A stretch of 64,000 nt of DNA from an uncultured Roseibium sp. (GTDB lineage Bacteria; Pseudomonadota; Alphaproteobacteria; Rhizobiales; Stappiaceae): the NCBI RefSeq assembly GCF_947494555.1, contig NZ_CANLVF010000005.1, forward strand, positions 372,001-436,000, in the 5' to 3' direction. The notes under the pieces were generated by a model that was not told where the DNA came from, did not search any database, and saw only the letters and a list, made by a program, of their open reading frames with translations. The translations under genes and the position numbers were made by a program. The stretch's first letter is position 1. Each line of letters starts with the position of its first letter. This document shows positions 16,994-25,350 of this stretch, in pieces.

Positions 16994-18172
16994 TCATGTC
17001 ATTTGAGCTGAAGCCTGCCGTTTTTTGAACTCTGCCGCGGCCATGGACAAGCCGCCGTTGGAGCCGTCGACAAAGTGGATGTGCTGACTGTTGCCGATAT
17101 CCTGAACGAAACAGGTCATGAGCGCTTCATTCGAAACATGGAGCCCGAATATGACGTCGCCGTCTTCATAAGCTGTTGCAAGACACGTCTGGAGCGCAGA
17201 AAGCTGTGTCGGCGTAAGGTCCAAAACCAGTTGGAGGCTGTCGCCGATCTTGCGATGGTCCGTGTTCAGGCTCAGTTCTCTAAAGTATTTTTTCGGATCA
17301 AAAGGTCCCACGCGCATGCCGGTCGTATAACTCCAGACGAAAAACATGCACTCCACAACGGTCATGACCCATCCGCGCGCAAGGTTCCCGGCCGATGCAA
17401 GATTGACCTCAACTCTCAGGCCTTTCGGTGGAAAGCGAAACTTCAAGCGCGTCTTGTCTGCCAGTCTGGTTTGCGCCTCATCGATCAGAGGATTGAATCC
17501 GATTTCTTCGGCGACCCTGTCCATGAGTTCGCCCAGCGGTCTTCGGCCGGCCGGTTTTACGATCAAGGATACGATGTGCCCATTACGTGCCGGCAGGGGT
17601 TCCCAACGGCAGGAAAGACCGTCAAGGGGCGGCAACGCCACGTCTTCGGACGAAACCGCGTAGGGCCGGACTGCTTCGGGATCCTTCAGCACATTGTCCG
17701 CGATCTCAAGCCCGTCCCCAACAATCATGGCCAGATGATTACCGGGACTCAAAAGATACTTGCGCACCCTGATGTCACCACCGCGCTGCCTGATATCTGC
17801 AACAGGAATGGCTGCGGCGCGCAATTCAAGCTCCATAACCTGGCGGGCGAGGTCGACAACGCCTGCAAGGGCGTCGCACCCCTTTTGCAAATCTTCCGGC
17901 GGGACAAGGAGCATCGCCCCGTCGCCTCCGAACACGAAGGGCACACGCTCTCGTCCGACACTGTTTAAAACTGCCGCGATCACAGCCGCGCCTGTCATAT
18001 TGACGTCTTTGTACCGACCGCTGGCAACGGCCTGGCCCGAGCTTACAATGTCAGCTGCCAGCACATACCAACCGTCGGGCACCGGTCGATAGTTCCCCAG
18101 GTCCGCAACGTTGCTGAAATCGGAGAAGCTTGGCAGCTCGGAATAAAAGTTGTCCGTAGTGACCGAGCTCAT
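16994..18172 (-). CDS. DUF3095 family protein with nucleotide-cyclase-like features
   Basis: A 392-residue soluble protein of the DUF3095 family. The segment YVLAADIVSSGQAVASGRYKDVN followed by VPFVFGGDGAMLLVP resembles the metal-binding core of class III cyclases, with an Asp in each strand. The C-terminal part includes GMRVGPFDPKKYFRELSLNTDHRK, a stretch typical of DUF3095. Function is unknown; nucleotide cyclase activity has been suggested by fold only. Two tandem ATGs (18175 and 18172) follow an AGGGGGG ribosome-binding site; the second is better spaced. It is convergent with the GGDEF-EAL gene. Confidence 0.82.
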   Translation of the reverse strand: MSSVTTDNFYSELPSFSDFSNVADLGNYRPVPDGWYVLAADIVSSGQAVASGRYKDVNMTGAAVIAAVLNSVGRERVPFVFGGDGAMLLVPPEDLQKGCDALAGVVDLARQVMELELRAAAIPVADIRQRGGDIRVRKYLLSPGNHLAMIVGDGLEIADNVLKDPEAVRPYAVSSEDVALPPLDGLSCRWEPLPARNGHIVSLIVKPAGRRPLGELMDRVAEEIGFNPLIDEAQTRLADKTRLKFRFPPKGLRVEVNLASAGNLARGWVMTVVECMFFVWSYTTGMRVGPFDPKKYFRELSLNTDHRKIGDSLQLVLDLTPTQLSALQTCLATAYEDGDVIFGLHVSNEALMTCFVQDIGNSQHIHFVDGSNGGLSMAAAEFKKRQASAQMT

Positions 18173-18813
18173 CATCACCCCCCTGATTGCCGGGCTCAAC
18201 CGGCCTTAACACCGCAAATTACGTTCAAGTCCAAAGAACCGATCATTTGAGGTCCAAAACATTATTGTGAACAGGCTCCGCAAGACGTTCGAAATTACCG
18301 TGGGAAGTGAAGTACGGCGACAACTGTCTGGTTCATGTCACCGCTTATGATCGCCTGAGCAAGCTCGAAGCGCCAAAATGCCCTTGTCCACGCCGATGCG
18401 CCGAATCGTCAACACGGGGCACGGACGCAGCCATGTAGTCCGCACAAATTCGGAGGTTGGAGGGTTCGGCAAGATATTCGCCCACCATGAGATCACTCAA
18501 GTGGAACTCAATAATGTCGAACGGATACACGAACCTTACGGACGCGGACGCACTTCCAGTCGGTGTCACCCGCGGGTGCGCGGCGCGCTGTCGTCAGTGA
18601 AGTCAGAGTCATGAAGCGAATAGAGAACTTGGTTTGAATTCGACGCAGGAGTACCAGGCGCCCCGCAAAAGCAAATTCCAGCGATAATACTCATAATATA
18701 TCTCCGACGTCTTGTTACGAAGCCCCTCAAATTCCTTTGAAGGATACTTAGAGTGGTCGATTATCCAATAATTATTGATTTGTGCTGCATTACACAACTT
18801 ATCGCAATTCTTA
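18173..18813. other. 640-base gap with an orphan open frame
   Basis: No gene is supported with confidence. The left half has no convincing frame. The right half (18609-18813) is AT-rich, and on the minus strand it keeps an open frame with a protein-like aromatic composition (segments NNYWIIDHSKYPSKEFEGL and EIYYEYYRWNLLLRGAWYS) ending at 18609. That frame has no ATG or ribosome-binding site of its own outside the overlap with the histidine phosphatase gene. It may be the remnant of a lost gene. Confidence 0.4.
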
Positions 18814-19458
18814 CTAAATCTCAGTGAAATTGCTTCCACGCCAGACGAAGACCTTGTCTTGAGGAACTGCCAACTTCGGAACGTGTGTGCTTTCGAGGCC
18901 CTCGAGCATGCCCCGCAGGACGCGGTAAACGCCGCCATGCGAGACGACAACGGTTGGGCGCGAAACGGTTTCGAGCCACGCGCCGACGCGTTCGGTCAGC
19001 ATTTCATAGCTTTCGCCGCCAGGCGGTACGAAACGCCACTTGTCCGCGCGTCGCTGCAGAATGAGATCCTGCTCCTCATCGGCGAGGTCCTCGAGGCGAA
19101 AGCCCTCCCATTGCCCAAAGGTCAGTTCCAGCAACCTGTCTTCAAGCCGAAAGACATCAGTGTCCAGATCCATGCCTGCCCGCAGGAGCTCCATTGTCGT
19201 TCTGGTGCGGCCAAGCGGCGAGGCCACGAAATCAAGATCGCTCGGATCCAGGCCTTCTTCTTCGAGAAATTTTCCAAGCCGGTTGCCGTTTGCCGCAGCC
19301 TGCTCTTTGCCGGTCTCATTCAGCGGAATGTCAATGTGCCCCTGCATACGCCCTTCAGCGTTCCAGTCGGTCTGGCCGTGGCGCACGAAAATGAGGAGTT
19401 CGGGATCGTGTCTTTTCGGCAGTCGAAAGGAAGGCGCGGCAGTGTGAAGGGTTGTCAT
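18814..19458 (-). CDS. histidine phosphatase family protein (phosphoglycerate mutase-like)
   Basis: A 214-residue member of the histidine phosphatase superfamily, branch 1. The phosphorylated His lies in LIFVRHGQTDWNAEGRMQG, and the second catalytic His in VVVSHGGVYRVLRGML; Glu and Arg residues of the pocket are also present. The N-terminal ~20 residues are extra. Members act on phosphoglycerate, alpha-ribazole phosphate, sugar phosphates or phosphoproteins, and the substrate cannot be read from the sequence. It lies upstream of nothing on its strand; fabI precedes it by 74 bases in the same direction, separated by a terminator. Confidence 0.9.
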   Translation of the reverse strand: MTTLHTAAPSFRLPKRHDPELLIFVRHGQTDWNAEGRMQGHIDIPLNETGKEQAAANGNRLGKFLEEEGLDPSDLDFVASPLGRTRTTMELLRAGMDLDTDVFRLEDRLLELTFGQWEGFRLEDLADEEQDLILQRRADKWRFVPPGGESYEMLTERVGAWLETVSRPTVVVSHGGVYRVLRGMLEGLESTHVPKLAVPQDKVFVWRGSNFTEI

Positions 19459-19495
19459 ATGTCTTCCCGGGAATCGAGCGCCCTGAGGGCAAGAA

Positions 19496-19523
19496 GTGAA
19501 AATGGCCGGTCTGAGCCGGCCAT
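19496..19523 (-). terminator. intrinsic terminator after fabI
   Basis: On the minus strand ATGGCCGG and CCGGCCAT form an 8-bp stem with a 6-base loop followed by TTTTC, starting 9 bases after the fabI stop codon. This separates fabI from the histidine phosphatase gene. Confidence 0.75.
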
Positions 19524-19532
19524 CCAGGGATA

Positions 19533-20351
19533 TCAGTCTTTCACGACCGATATGTCAGGCGCGTCCACCGCCTTCATGCCGACGATGTTGTAACCGCAAT
19601 CGACATGCTGAATTTCACCTGTCACACCTCTTCCCAGATCAGACAGCAGGAACAGGGCGCTGTCGCCCACCTCTTCTATCGTGACCGTGCGGCGAAGCGG
19701 CGAATTGTACTCGTTCCATTTCAGAATGTAGCGGAAGTCACCTATGCCGGATGCCGCAAGCGTCTTGATCGGCCCCGCCGAAATAGCGTTGACCCTTATG
19801 TTCTGGGGCCCAAGATCCATTGCAAGATACTTCACGCTTGTTTCAAGCGCCGCCTTTGCAACGCCCATGACATTATAATGGGGCATGACCTTTTCGGCGC
19901 CGTAGTATGTCAGCGTGAGGATTGAGCCTCCCTCCGACATCAGCTTCTCGGCACGCTGCGTGACGGACGTCAAAGAGTAGCAGGAGATGTCCATGGTGCG
20001 CGCAAAGTTGTCGGATGACGTGTCCACGAAGCGTCCGGTCAGTTCCGCCTTGTCGGAAAAGGCAACGGCGTGGACGACAAAGTCAATTTTGCCCCATTTT
20101 TCTTCCAGCAGGCTGAACACGGCATCTATCGTCTCGCCCTCCGTCACATCGCAATGGCCGGCAACAATCGCACCCAACTGTTCGGCGAGCGGTTCGACCC
20201 GCTTCTTCAAAGCGTCACCCTGATACGTCAACGCAAGCTCGGCTCCGGCGTCGGCCAGTGCCTTGGCAATGCCCCAGGCAATTGATTTGTTATTTGCAAC
20301 GCCCATGACCAGGCCGCGTTTGCCGTTCATCAGTCCGCGCGTTTCCGCCAT
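19533..20351 (-). CDS. fabI: enoyl-[acyl-carrier-protein] reductase (NADH), FabI type
   Basis: A 272-residue short-chain dehydrogenase of the FabI type, which reduces enoyl-ACP in each round of fatty-acid elongation. The cofactor segment is GLVMGVANNKSIAWGIAKAL, and the catalytic Tyr-x6-Lys is in YYGAEKVMPHYNVMGVAKAA. Length equals that of rhizobial FabI. The ATG at 20351 was chosen because GGAG stands six bases upstream; the frame itself is open to 20531. The 5' end is divergent from the GlcD-type gene. Confidence 0.95.
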   Translation of the reverse strand: MAETRGLMNGKRGLVMGVANNKSIAWGIAKALADAGAELALTYQGDALKKRVEPLAEQLGAIVAGHCDVTEGETIDAVFSLLEEKWGKIDFVVHAVAFSDKAELTGRFVDTSSDNFARTMDISCYSLTSVTQRAEKLMSEGGSILTLTYYGAEKVMPHYNVMGVAKAALETSVKYLAMDLGPQNIRVNAISAGPIKTLAASGIGDFRYILKWNEYNSPLRRTVTIEEVGDSALFLLSDLGRGVTGEIQHVDCGYNIVGMKAVDAPDISVVKD

Positions 20352-20520
20352 CTTCATCTCCGAAAAGAATTCCCTTACCGCCCGAACGGGCTGGCCTCCT
20401 ATGGCACAAGGGTTTGGTTCCTTCAAGATCCGGGGCGACAGGATGCACCGTCGACGGCCGCGCAAACACACACTATGGTGGCGCCCGATTTCCCTGTTAA
20501 AGTTCACGAGGATCCCGCTC

Positions 20521-21933
20521 ATGGAGCGCACTGCACATGCCGACCGTTTCGCTGAATTGATCGGCTCTGCGAACGTATTGACCCAACCGTCAGACCAGGC
20601 GCCGTACCTTACCGAGTGGCGCGACCTTTACCGCGGCGTGACGGAGATCGTGTTGCGGCCCGGTAGCACACAAGAGGTCAGCGCGGTCATGACCTACGCC
20701 TACGAGCACGACCTGAAAGTTGTCCCGCAAGGAGGTAATACCGGTCTTGTCGGGGGGCAAATTCCGCAGGAAACCGGGGATGAAATCGTTTTGTCGCTCT
20801 CTCGCCTGAACAAGGTCCGGGATGTCGATCCAGCCGGTTTCACCATCACGGTCGAAGCCGGCGTGGTGCTGGAAACGCTCCAGAGTGAAGCTGAAAAAAT
20901 AGACCGGTTGTTCCCCTTGTCGCTCGGCGCCCAGGGTTCCTGTCAGATTGGAGGAAACATTTCCACCAACGCGGGGGGGACAGCGGTACTGGCCTATGGC
21001 AATACCCGCGATCTCGTTCTCGGACTGGAAGTCGTGTTGCCGACCGGTGAGATCTGGGACGGTCTCAGGACGCTCAGAAAGGACAATACCGGTTATGATT
21101 TGAAACAATTATTTATCGGAGCTGAGGGCACCCTGGGGATAATTACGGCGGCCTCGCTGAAGCTCTTTCCAAAGCCGAAGAAACTCGAAGCAGCTTTTAT
21201 CGGTTTGCGCGATCCGCATGCCGCGCTGAGGCTCTTCACAACGGCGCGCGCGCAGGCGGGACCTGTATTAACCGGGTTCGAAATCATGCCCCGGATCGGC
21301 CTCGAATTCTGCCTGAAGCATCTGGAGGCGGCCCGTGACCCGCTTGAAGGCGAACATGAATGGTATGTGCTGATGGAACTGTCGAGCGGATCTGACGCGT
21401 TCCCCGTCAGGGATCTTCTGGAGAGCATACTCGGAGACGCATTTGAAGACGGACTGGTGGAAGACGCTGCCTTTGCCCAGAACCTTTCCCAGGTCCACGA
21501 CTTCTGGCACATCCGCCACGGCATGTCCGAAGTGCAAAAACCGGAAGGTGGATCGATCAAGCACGACGTCTCCGTACCGGTTTCCCACATTCCCGACTTT
21601 CTGGACAGAGCCATCGCGGCGGTTTCAGAATTTGTACCGGGCTGCAGGCCCGTGCCATTTGGTCATATCGGAGACGGCAATATTCATTTCAATGTCAGCC
21701 AGCCCGTCGGTGGCGACAAGAATGAATACCTGGCCAAATGGGACGAGATGAACGAAATCGTACATTCGATCGTTGGCGAGTTCGGTGGCAGTATTTCAGC
21801 TGAACACGGAATCGGCCGATTGAAGAAGGCGCTTCTCGCGAACGTGAAATCCGAAACAGAGCTGAATTTGATGCGCCGGATCAAACAGGACCTTGATCCG
21901 AAGAACCTTCTGAACCCTGGTCGAATTCTTTGA
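20521..21933 (+). CDS. FAD-binding oxidoreductase, GlcD / D-2-hydroxyglutarate dehydrogenase type
   Basis: A 470-residue flavoprotein of the VAO family. The FAD-binding domain contains VVPQGGNTGLVGGQIP and LGAQGSCQIGGNISTNAGGT; the C-terminal FAD-oxidase domain contains FGHIGDGNIHFNVSQP and SAEHGIGRLKK. These motifs are shared by D-lactate, D-2-hydroxyglutarate and glycolate dehydrogenases, so the substrate is a D-2-hydroxyacid that cannot be narrowed. ATG at 20521 fits the start of homology; an open frame upstream overlaps fabI on the other strand and is not coding. Confidence 0.9.
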   Translation: MERTAHADRFAELIGSANVLTQPSDQAPYLTEWRDLYRGVTEIVLRPGSTQEVSAVMTYAYEHDLKVVPQGGNTGLVGGQIPQETGDEIVLSLSRLNKVRDVDPAGFTITVEAGVVLETLQSEAEKIDRLFPLSLGAQGSCQIGGNISTNAGGTAVLAYGNTRDLVLGLEVVLPTGEIWDGLRTLRKDNTGYDLKQLFIGAEGTLGIITAASLKLFPKPKKLEAAFIGLRDPHAALRLFTTARAQAGPVLTGFEIMPRIGLEFCLKHLEAARDPLEGEHEWYVLMELSSGSDAFPVRDLLESILGDAFEDGLVEDAAFAQNLSQVHDFWHIRHGMSEVQKPEGGSIKHDVSVPVSHIPDFLDRAIAAVSEFVPGCRPVPFGHIGDGNIHFNVSQPVGGDKNEYLAKWDEMNEIVHSIVGEFGGSISAEHGIGRLKKALLANVKSETELNLMRRIKQDLDPKNLLNPGRIL

Positions 21934-22933
21934 TCAGTAAGTAGATCGTGTGATCACGGCACATCATTGGCACGGCAGAATGCAAGTGCCTCAACACGCG
22001 CCGGTCTCCTTGCACCGTCTGAGGCTGTTGTTTCGCTGCCGCGACAACTGAAACTCAGCTCCGGAGGCCGTCTCCTTTACTTTTACAATTCTTAGGCGAA
22101 CACGAGTTGTACTGTGTTTTCGAAGCGCCACGTGCCAATCCAAACTTCCAGAGGACCTTCCACGCATATCAATTGTAAAAAATGCCAGGCAACCAAGATA
22201 TTCTCGCGGCCTGGGGAAAACCGAACGCAAACGTATCTGGCAGACATTTGAAACGGATGCCTTCAAAAACCTCGCTATCGGATTGATTGGATTTGGTCTT
22301 ATCCGGAAAATTCAATCTCGTTTGAGAGTCACCCGGCCAATCCAACCTGCGAAATCATCAAAAATTTTTCCCCAGATAGTGTGCGCAGCTCTCGTTGGCT
22401 GACCTGAAAATTTCAAAAAAGCGTCTAATTGGCCGCGAAGTGGTAATTCTCTCACTCAACAACCTTGTAAAAAATAACTTAGTTTTCAAAAAGAAAAGAG
22501 CAATTTCCTCGAGGAAACTAACGAATTTGACATCCGCCTTTTGAAAACTCGCAGAAAAAGTTCGAAAAACTTAAATTTTTATTAAATTTGCTTACGTGCC
22601 TGAAGGCATAACGCAAACAGCAAAGGGGGAACAACTCGATCAGGACTTGCGGCATGTCCTGAAGTCGATGGGGCAAAAAGTTTTGCTATGTATTATTTAC
22701 GTTCAAACTCCACCTCATCTACGCGAAATACGATATGAACCGTCTATGACCTCATAAGAATAAGCTATTTGTAAACATGGTAAGTAAAAGGTTAATCATG
22801 TGGCATGGGCGTCAAAAAAGCCAACCGGTCGAAAGACCTAACAAAAGCAAATGAGCGGCAAAAGCGGAACTCGCTGCTCTGAGACAGTGCACGAGGGAGA
22901 GCGACCCCATCGTTCTCTCACATGGAGGCCACA
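21934..22933. other. 1-kb AT-rich region upstream of dnaA
   Basis: No coding frame is supported. The stretch 22260-22800 is markedly richer in A and T than the neighbourhood and holds a CtrA-type box (22571-22585), a 14-bp perfect palindrome TTTCCTCGAGGAAA (22504-22517) and many A/T runs. No exact DnaA box (TTATCCACA) was found on either strand; the nearest is TTATCCGGA at 22300-22308. It probably holds the dnaA promoter and control region. An origin of replication is possible but not supported. Confidence 0.6.
22571..22585 (+). promoter_or_regulatory. CtrA-type binding site upstream of dnaA
   Basis: TTAA-N7-TTAA, the exact consensus of the alphaproteobacterial cell-cycle regulator CtrA, about 350 bases before the dnaA start. 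CtrA couples replication and cell-cycle transcription in this class. In an AT-rich region the match could occur by chance. Confidence 0.45.
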
Positions 22934-24397
22934 ATGCAGGTTCAGAACTTAGCTAGTTCGGATCATTGGGATCGTGTGAAGAAAGAACTGAGAAACGAAC
23001 TCGGAGAGGACATTTTTTCAAACTGGTTTGGGAGAGTGAAGCACGAAGAAACCGTCGGCGACTCAGTTCGCTTGTCGGTACCAACCCGTTTCCTGAAAAA
23101 CTGGATCCAGAACAACTACGAAAAGAAACTGATCGGTTTATGGAAACGCGAGCTCGATGATATCAATCGCGTCGAACTAACTGTGCGCGGTGCGCTTCGT
23201 CCGCGCCAGATCAGTCCGGCCCAACAACCCAAGGCAATCACCGCCCGCCGCATCAGCGGGAGAGCGGCCCCATTCGACATTGCCCCGCAATTTGGAAGCT
23301 CGGCCAGTTCGGCAAGCATTCCATGCCTCGCGGATACGGGAGAAGAGGCTGCTTCGGAGTTCTTGAGCGGCGCTGCACTGAACCCGAAGCTGACCTTCGA
23401 TGCCTTTGCGGAAGGCGCATCCAACAGCCTGGCATGCGCCGCCATTCGCCAGATGGCAGCCGGCCATGAAGGTACGCTGGGTATGCTTTACATGCATTCC
23501 ACAACCGGTATCGGCAAAACCCACTTGCTTCAGGCAGCAGCAACAGAGGCGCGCAAAGCCGGACGCCGTGTCGCGTATCTTTCGGCCGAGTTCTTTATGT
23601 ATCACCTCGTGCCCGCCCTGCGCACGCCAGCCTTCCCGGTCCTGCGCCAGGCAATGAAATCCATCGACCTCCTGCTTGTCGACGACCTTCAGTTCCTGCA
23701 CGGCAAACAGGCCCACGAGGAATTCGGCAAAACGCTGGAAATGCTGATGGATGCACCCAGCCAGATTATCATGGCAGCCGACAGGGCTCCGGAAGAACTG
23801 GGAACGCTCAGCATCAAGGTGATGCAACGCATTCAGACCGGTGAAGTCGTCAGCATCCAGTCGACCGACTATGCACTTCGCCACGAGATCCTCAGGAAAC
23901 GGATCGCATCGGCGCGGCGCACGCACCCGGCATTCACAGTGCCAGATGAAGTCGCCGACTACATTGCACGTTACGTCATCTCCTCAGCCAGAGATCTGGA
24001 AGGAGCTCTCAACCGCCTCTTTGCGCATAACCAGCTGACAAAACAACCGGTGACAATGAACCTGGCTGAAAAGACCCTGCATGACCTGGTCAGGATCGGC
24101 GAGCCCCGTTCAATCAAAGTTGAAGAGATTCAACAGGTTGTCTGCAAGCATTTCAGCGTGACGAAGGCCGACCTTCTGTCTTCCTGCCGCGCCCGGACGC
24201 TCGTACGACCCCGGCAGATCGCGATGTACATTGCGAAAGTCGTCACGGGCAGATCCTTGCCGGAAATCGGCAGAAGGTTTGGGAATCGCGACCACACAAC
24301 GGTTCTGCATGCCGTGCGCAAAATCGAAGATATGGTGTCAAAGGACGAGGCGCTTGCGCAGGAAGTCGAGCTGCTCAAACGCCTGATCAACACCTGA
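22934..24397 (+). CDS. dnaA: chromosomal replication initiator protein DnaA, divergent
   Basis: A 487-residue DnaA. Domain I (HWDRVKKELRNELGEDIFSNWFGRVK) and a variable linker (residues ~100-150) precede the AAA+ domain, with Walker A written STTGIGKTHLLQAA in place of the usual AGVGLGKT, Walker B LLLVDDLQFLHGK and a conserved Arg in VMQRIQTGEVV. The C-terminal DNA-binding domain is complete: SCRARTLVRPRQIAMYIAK and GRRFGNRDHTTVLHAVRKIE. It unwinds the origin with ATP. The ATG at 22934 follows GGAGG by five bases; an ATG at 22922 overlaps that ribosome-binding site. A terminator follows. Neither rpsT nor dnaN is adjacent. Confidence 0.93.
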   Translation: MQVQNLASSDHWDRVKKELRNELGEDIFSNWFGRVKHEETVGDSVRLSVPTRFLKNWIQNNYEKKLIGLWKRELDDINRVELTVRGALRPRQISPAQQPKAITARRISGRAAPFDIAPQFGSSASSASIPCLADTGEEAASEFLSGAALNPKLTFDAFAEGASNSLACAAIRQMAAGHEGTLGMLYMHSTTGIGKTHLLQAAATEARKAGRRVAYLSAEFFMYHLVPALRTPAFPVLRQAMKSIDLLLVDDLQFLHGKQAHEEFGKTLEMLMDAPSQIIMAADRAPEELGTLSIKVMQRIQTGEVVSIQSTDYALRHEILRKRIASARRTHPAFTVPDEVADYIARYVISSARDLEGALNRLFAHNQLTKQPVTMNLAEKTLHDLVRIGEPRSIKVEEIQQVVCKHFSVTKADLLSSCRARTLVRPRQIAMYIAKVVTGRSLPEIGRRFGNRDHTTVLHAVRKIEDMVSKDEALAQEVELLKRLINT

Positions 24398-24505
24398 CAG
24401 GCTTCAGGGTCACCCCAACCCTGCAACCGGCGGCACAGAAGATCGCCGCCGCCCACGGCACCGGGCAGCAAAAAAGCCGGGTGCCATGAAAACCTCCCTC
24501 CCTTC

Positions 24506-24530
24506 AAGCCGCGTCAGCGGCTTTTTTTTT
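24506..24530 (+). terminator. intrinsic terminator after dnaA
   Basis: AGCCGC and GCGGCT form a 6-bp stem with loop GTCA, followed by nine T residues. It ends the dnaA transcript about 110 bases after the stop codon. The rest of the 335-base gap to the next gene holds nothing else clear. Confidence 0.85.
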
Positions 24531-24732
24531 GAGTTGACACCTCTGCGTGAAAGCCATAGGCGTTGCGCAGGTTTAGGGAAGCCGGCCGCCCGCAGGTGAA
24601 CAGCCCTGGTGAATTTCCCTTCGCGAAGCAGTTTCGCAGATCGTCATCCTTCACAAGAACGTGCAGGCTTTTGGCAATGCGGGCCCCATGAAGGCGTATG
24701 CCTTTTCCTGCCTTTCTTGGAAAGGTTGAACT

Positions 24733-25164
24733 ATGGAACTCCCAAGTGTTGCCGAGCTGAAATCTCAGGCAAAACGCCTGCGAAAAGCCTTGAATGAAAA
24801 CGGCAAGTCTCTCTCGCACAGCGAGGCTCTGGAACTCCTGTCGGCACAATATGGCTACAGGGACTGGAATACCGCGCGCGCGAGCGCAGCACGCATCAAT
24901 CAGCTTTCCCTCTCAGTGGGAATGCGGGTTACCGGCACCTACATGAAACAGGCTTTTGAAGGCGAGATTACTTCCCTCAGCTTTGCTGGAAGCAAAGAGC
25001 GCTATTACGTGACGATCCAATTTGACTCGCCCGTCGATGTCGTCTCGTTTGACAGCTTTTCCGCGTTTCGAAGCCGGGTGAACTGCCTCATTGGTGCCGA
25101 CGGTGTGGCCTTGAAGAGAACGTCGGACGGCGAACCCTACTTGAAAATGCGGCCGGCGCACTAA
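24733..25164 (+). CDS. glyoxalase-superfamily-related small protein
   Basis: A 143-residue soluble protein. Its first 60 residues (LKSQAKRLRKALNENGKSLSHSEALELLS, then YGYRDWNTARAS) match the helical domain found in 'glyoxalase superfamily' proteins (Glyoxalase_8 type), here without an attached glyoxalase domain. The C-terminal half (VGMRVTGTYMKQAFEGEITSL) looks like a small beta-barrel. Function is unknown. The gene stands alone, with the dnaA terminator before it. Confidence 0.75.
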   Translation: MELPSVAELKSQAKRLRKALNENGKSLSHSEALELLSAQYGYRDWNTARASAARINQLSLSVGMRVTGTYMKQAFEGEITSLSFAGSKERYYVTIQFDSPVDVVSFDSFSAFRSRVNCLIGADGVALKRTSDGEPYLKMRPAH

Positions 25165-25350
25165 AGTGCTGCTCGCATCCACGTCGAACGCTTTCGCTTC
25201 AAGCGCAAGATACCGTGCCTCAGCGCCGTCTCCCCATGGCGCCCAATCTCCTGCCGTGTAATGCGGCAGGAGCCATGGCATACTGGTTCAAGAGACGTCC
25301 GGCCTCAGGGCCGGTCGCGATGCAGATGGATCGATCGGTCGGGGGACAAC

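Noticed and set aside
18775..19593. 272-codon plus-strand frame opposite the histidine phosphatase gene
   Set aside because: Its sequence mirrors the codons of the real gene, whose catalytic motifs are intact on the other strand.
21934..22933. Chromosomal origin oriC upstream of dnaA
   Set aside because: AT-rich and gene-free, but no TTATCCACA-type DnaA boxes were found, and in rhizobia the origin is often near hemE instead. Left as possible only.
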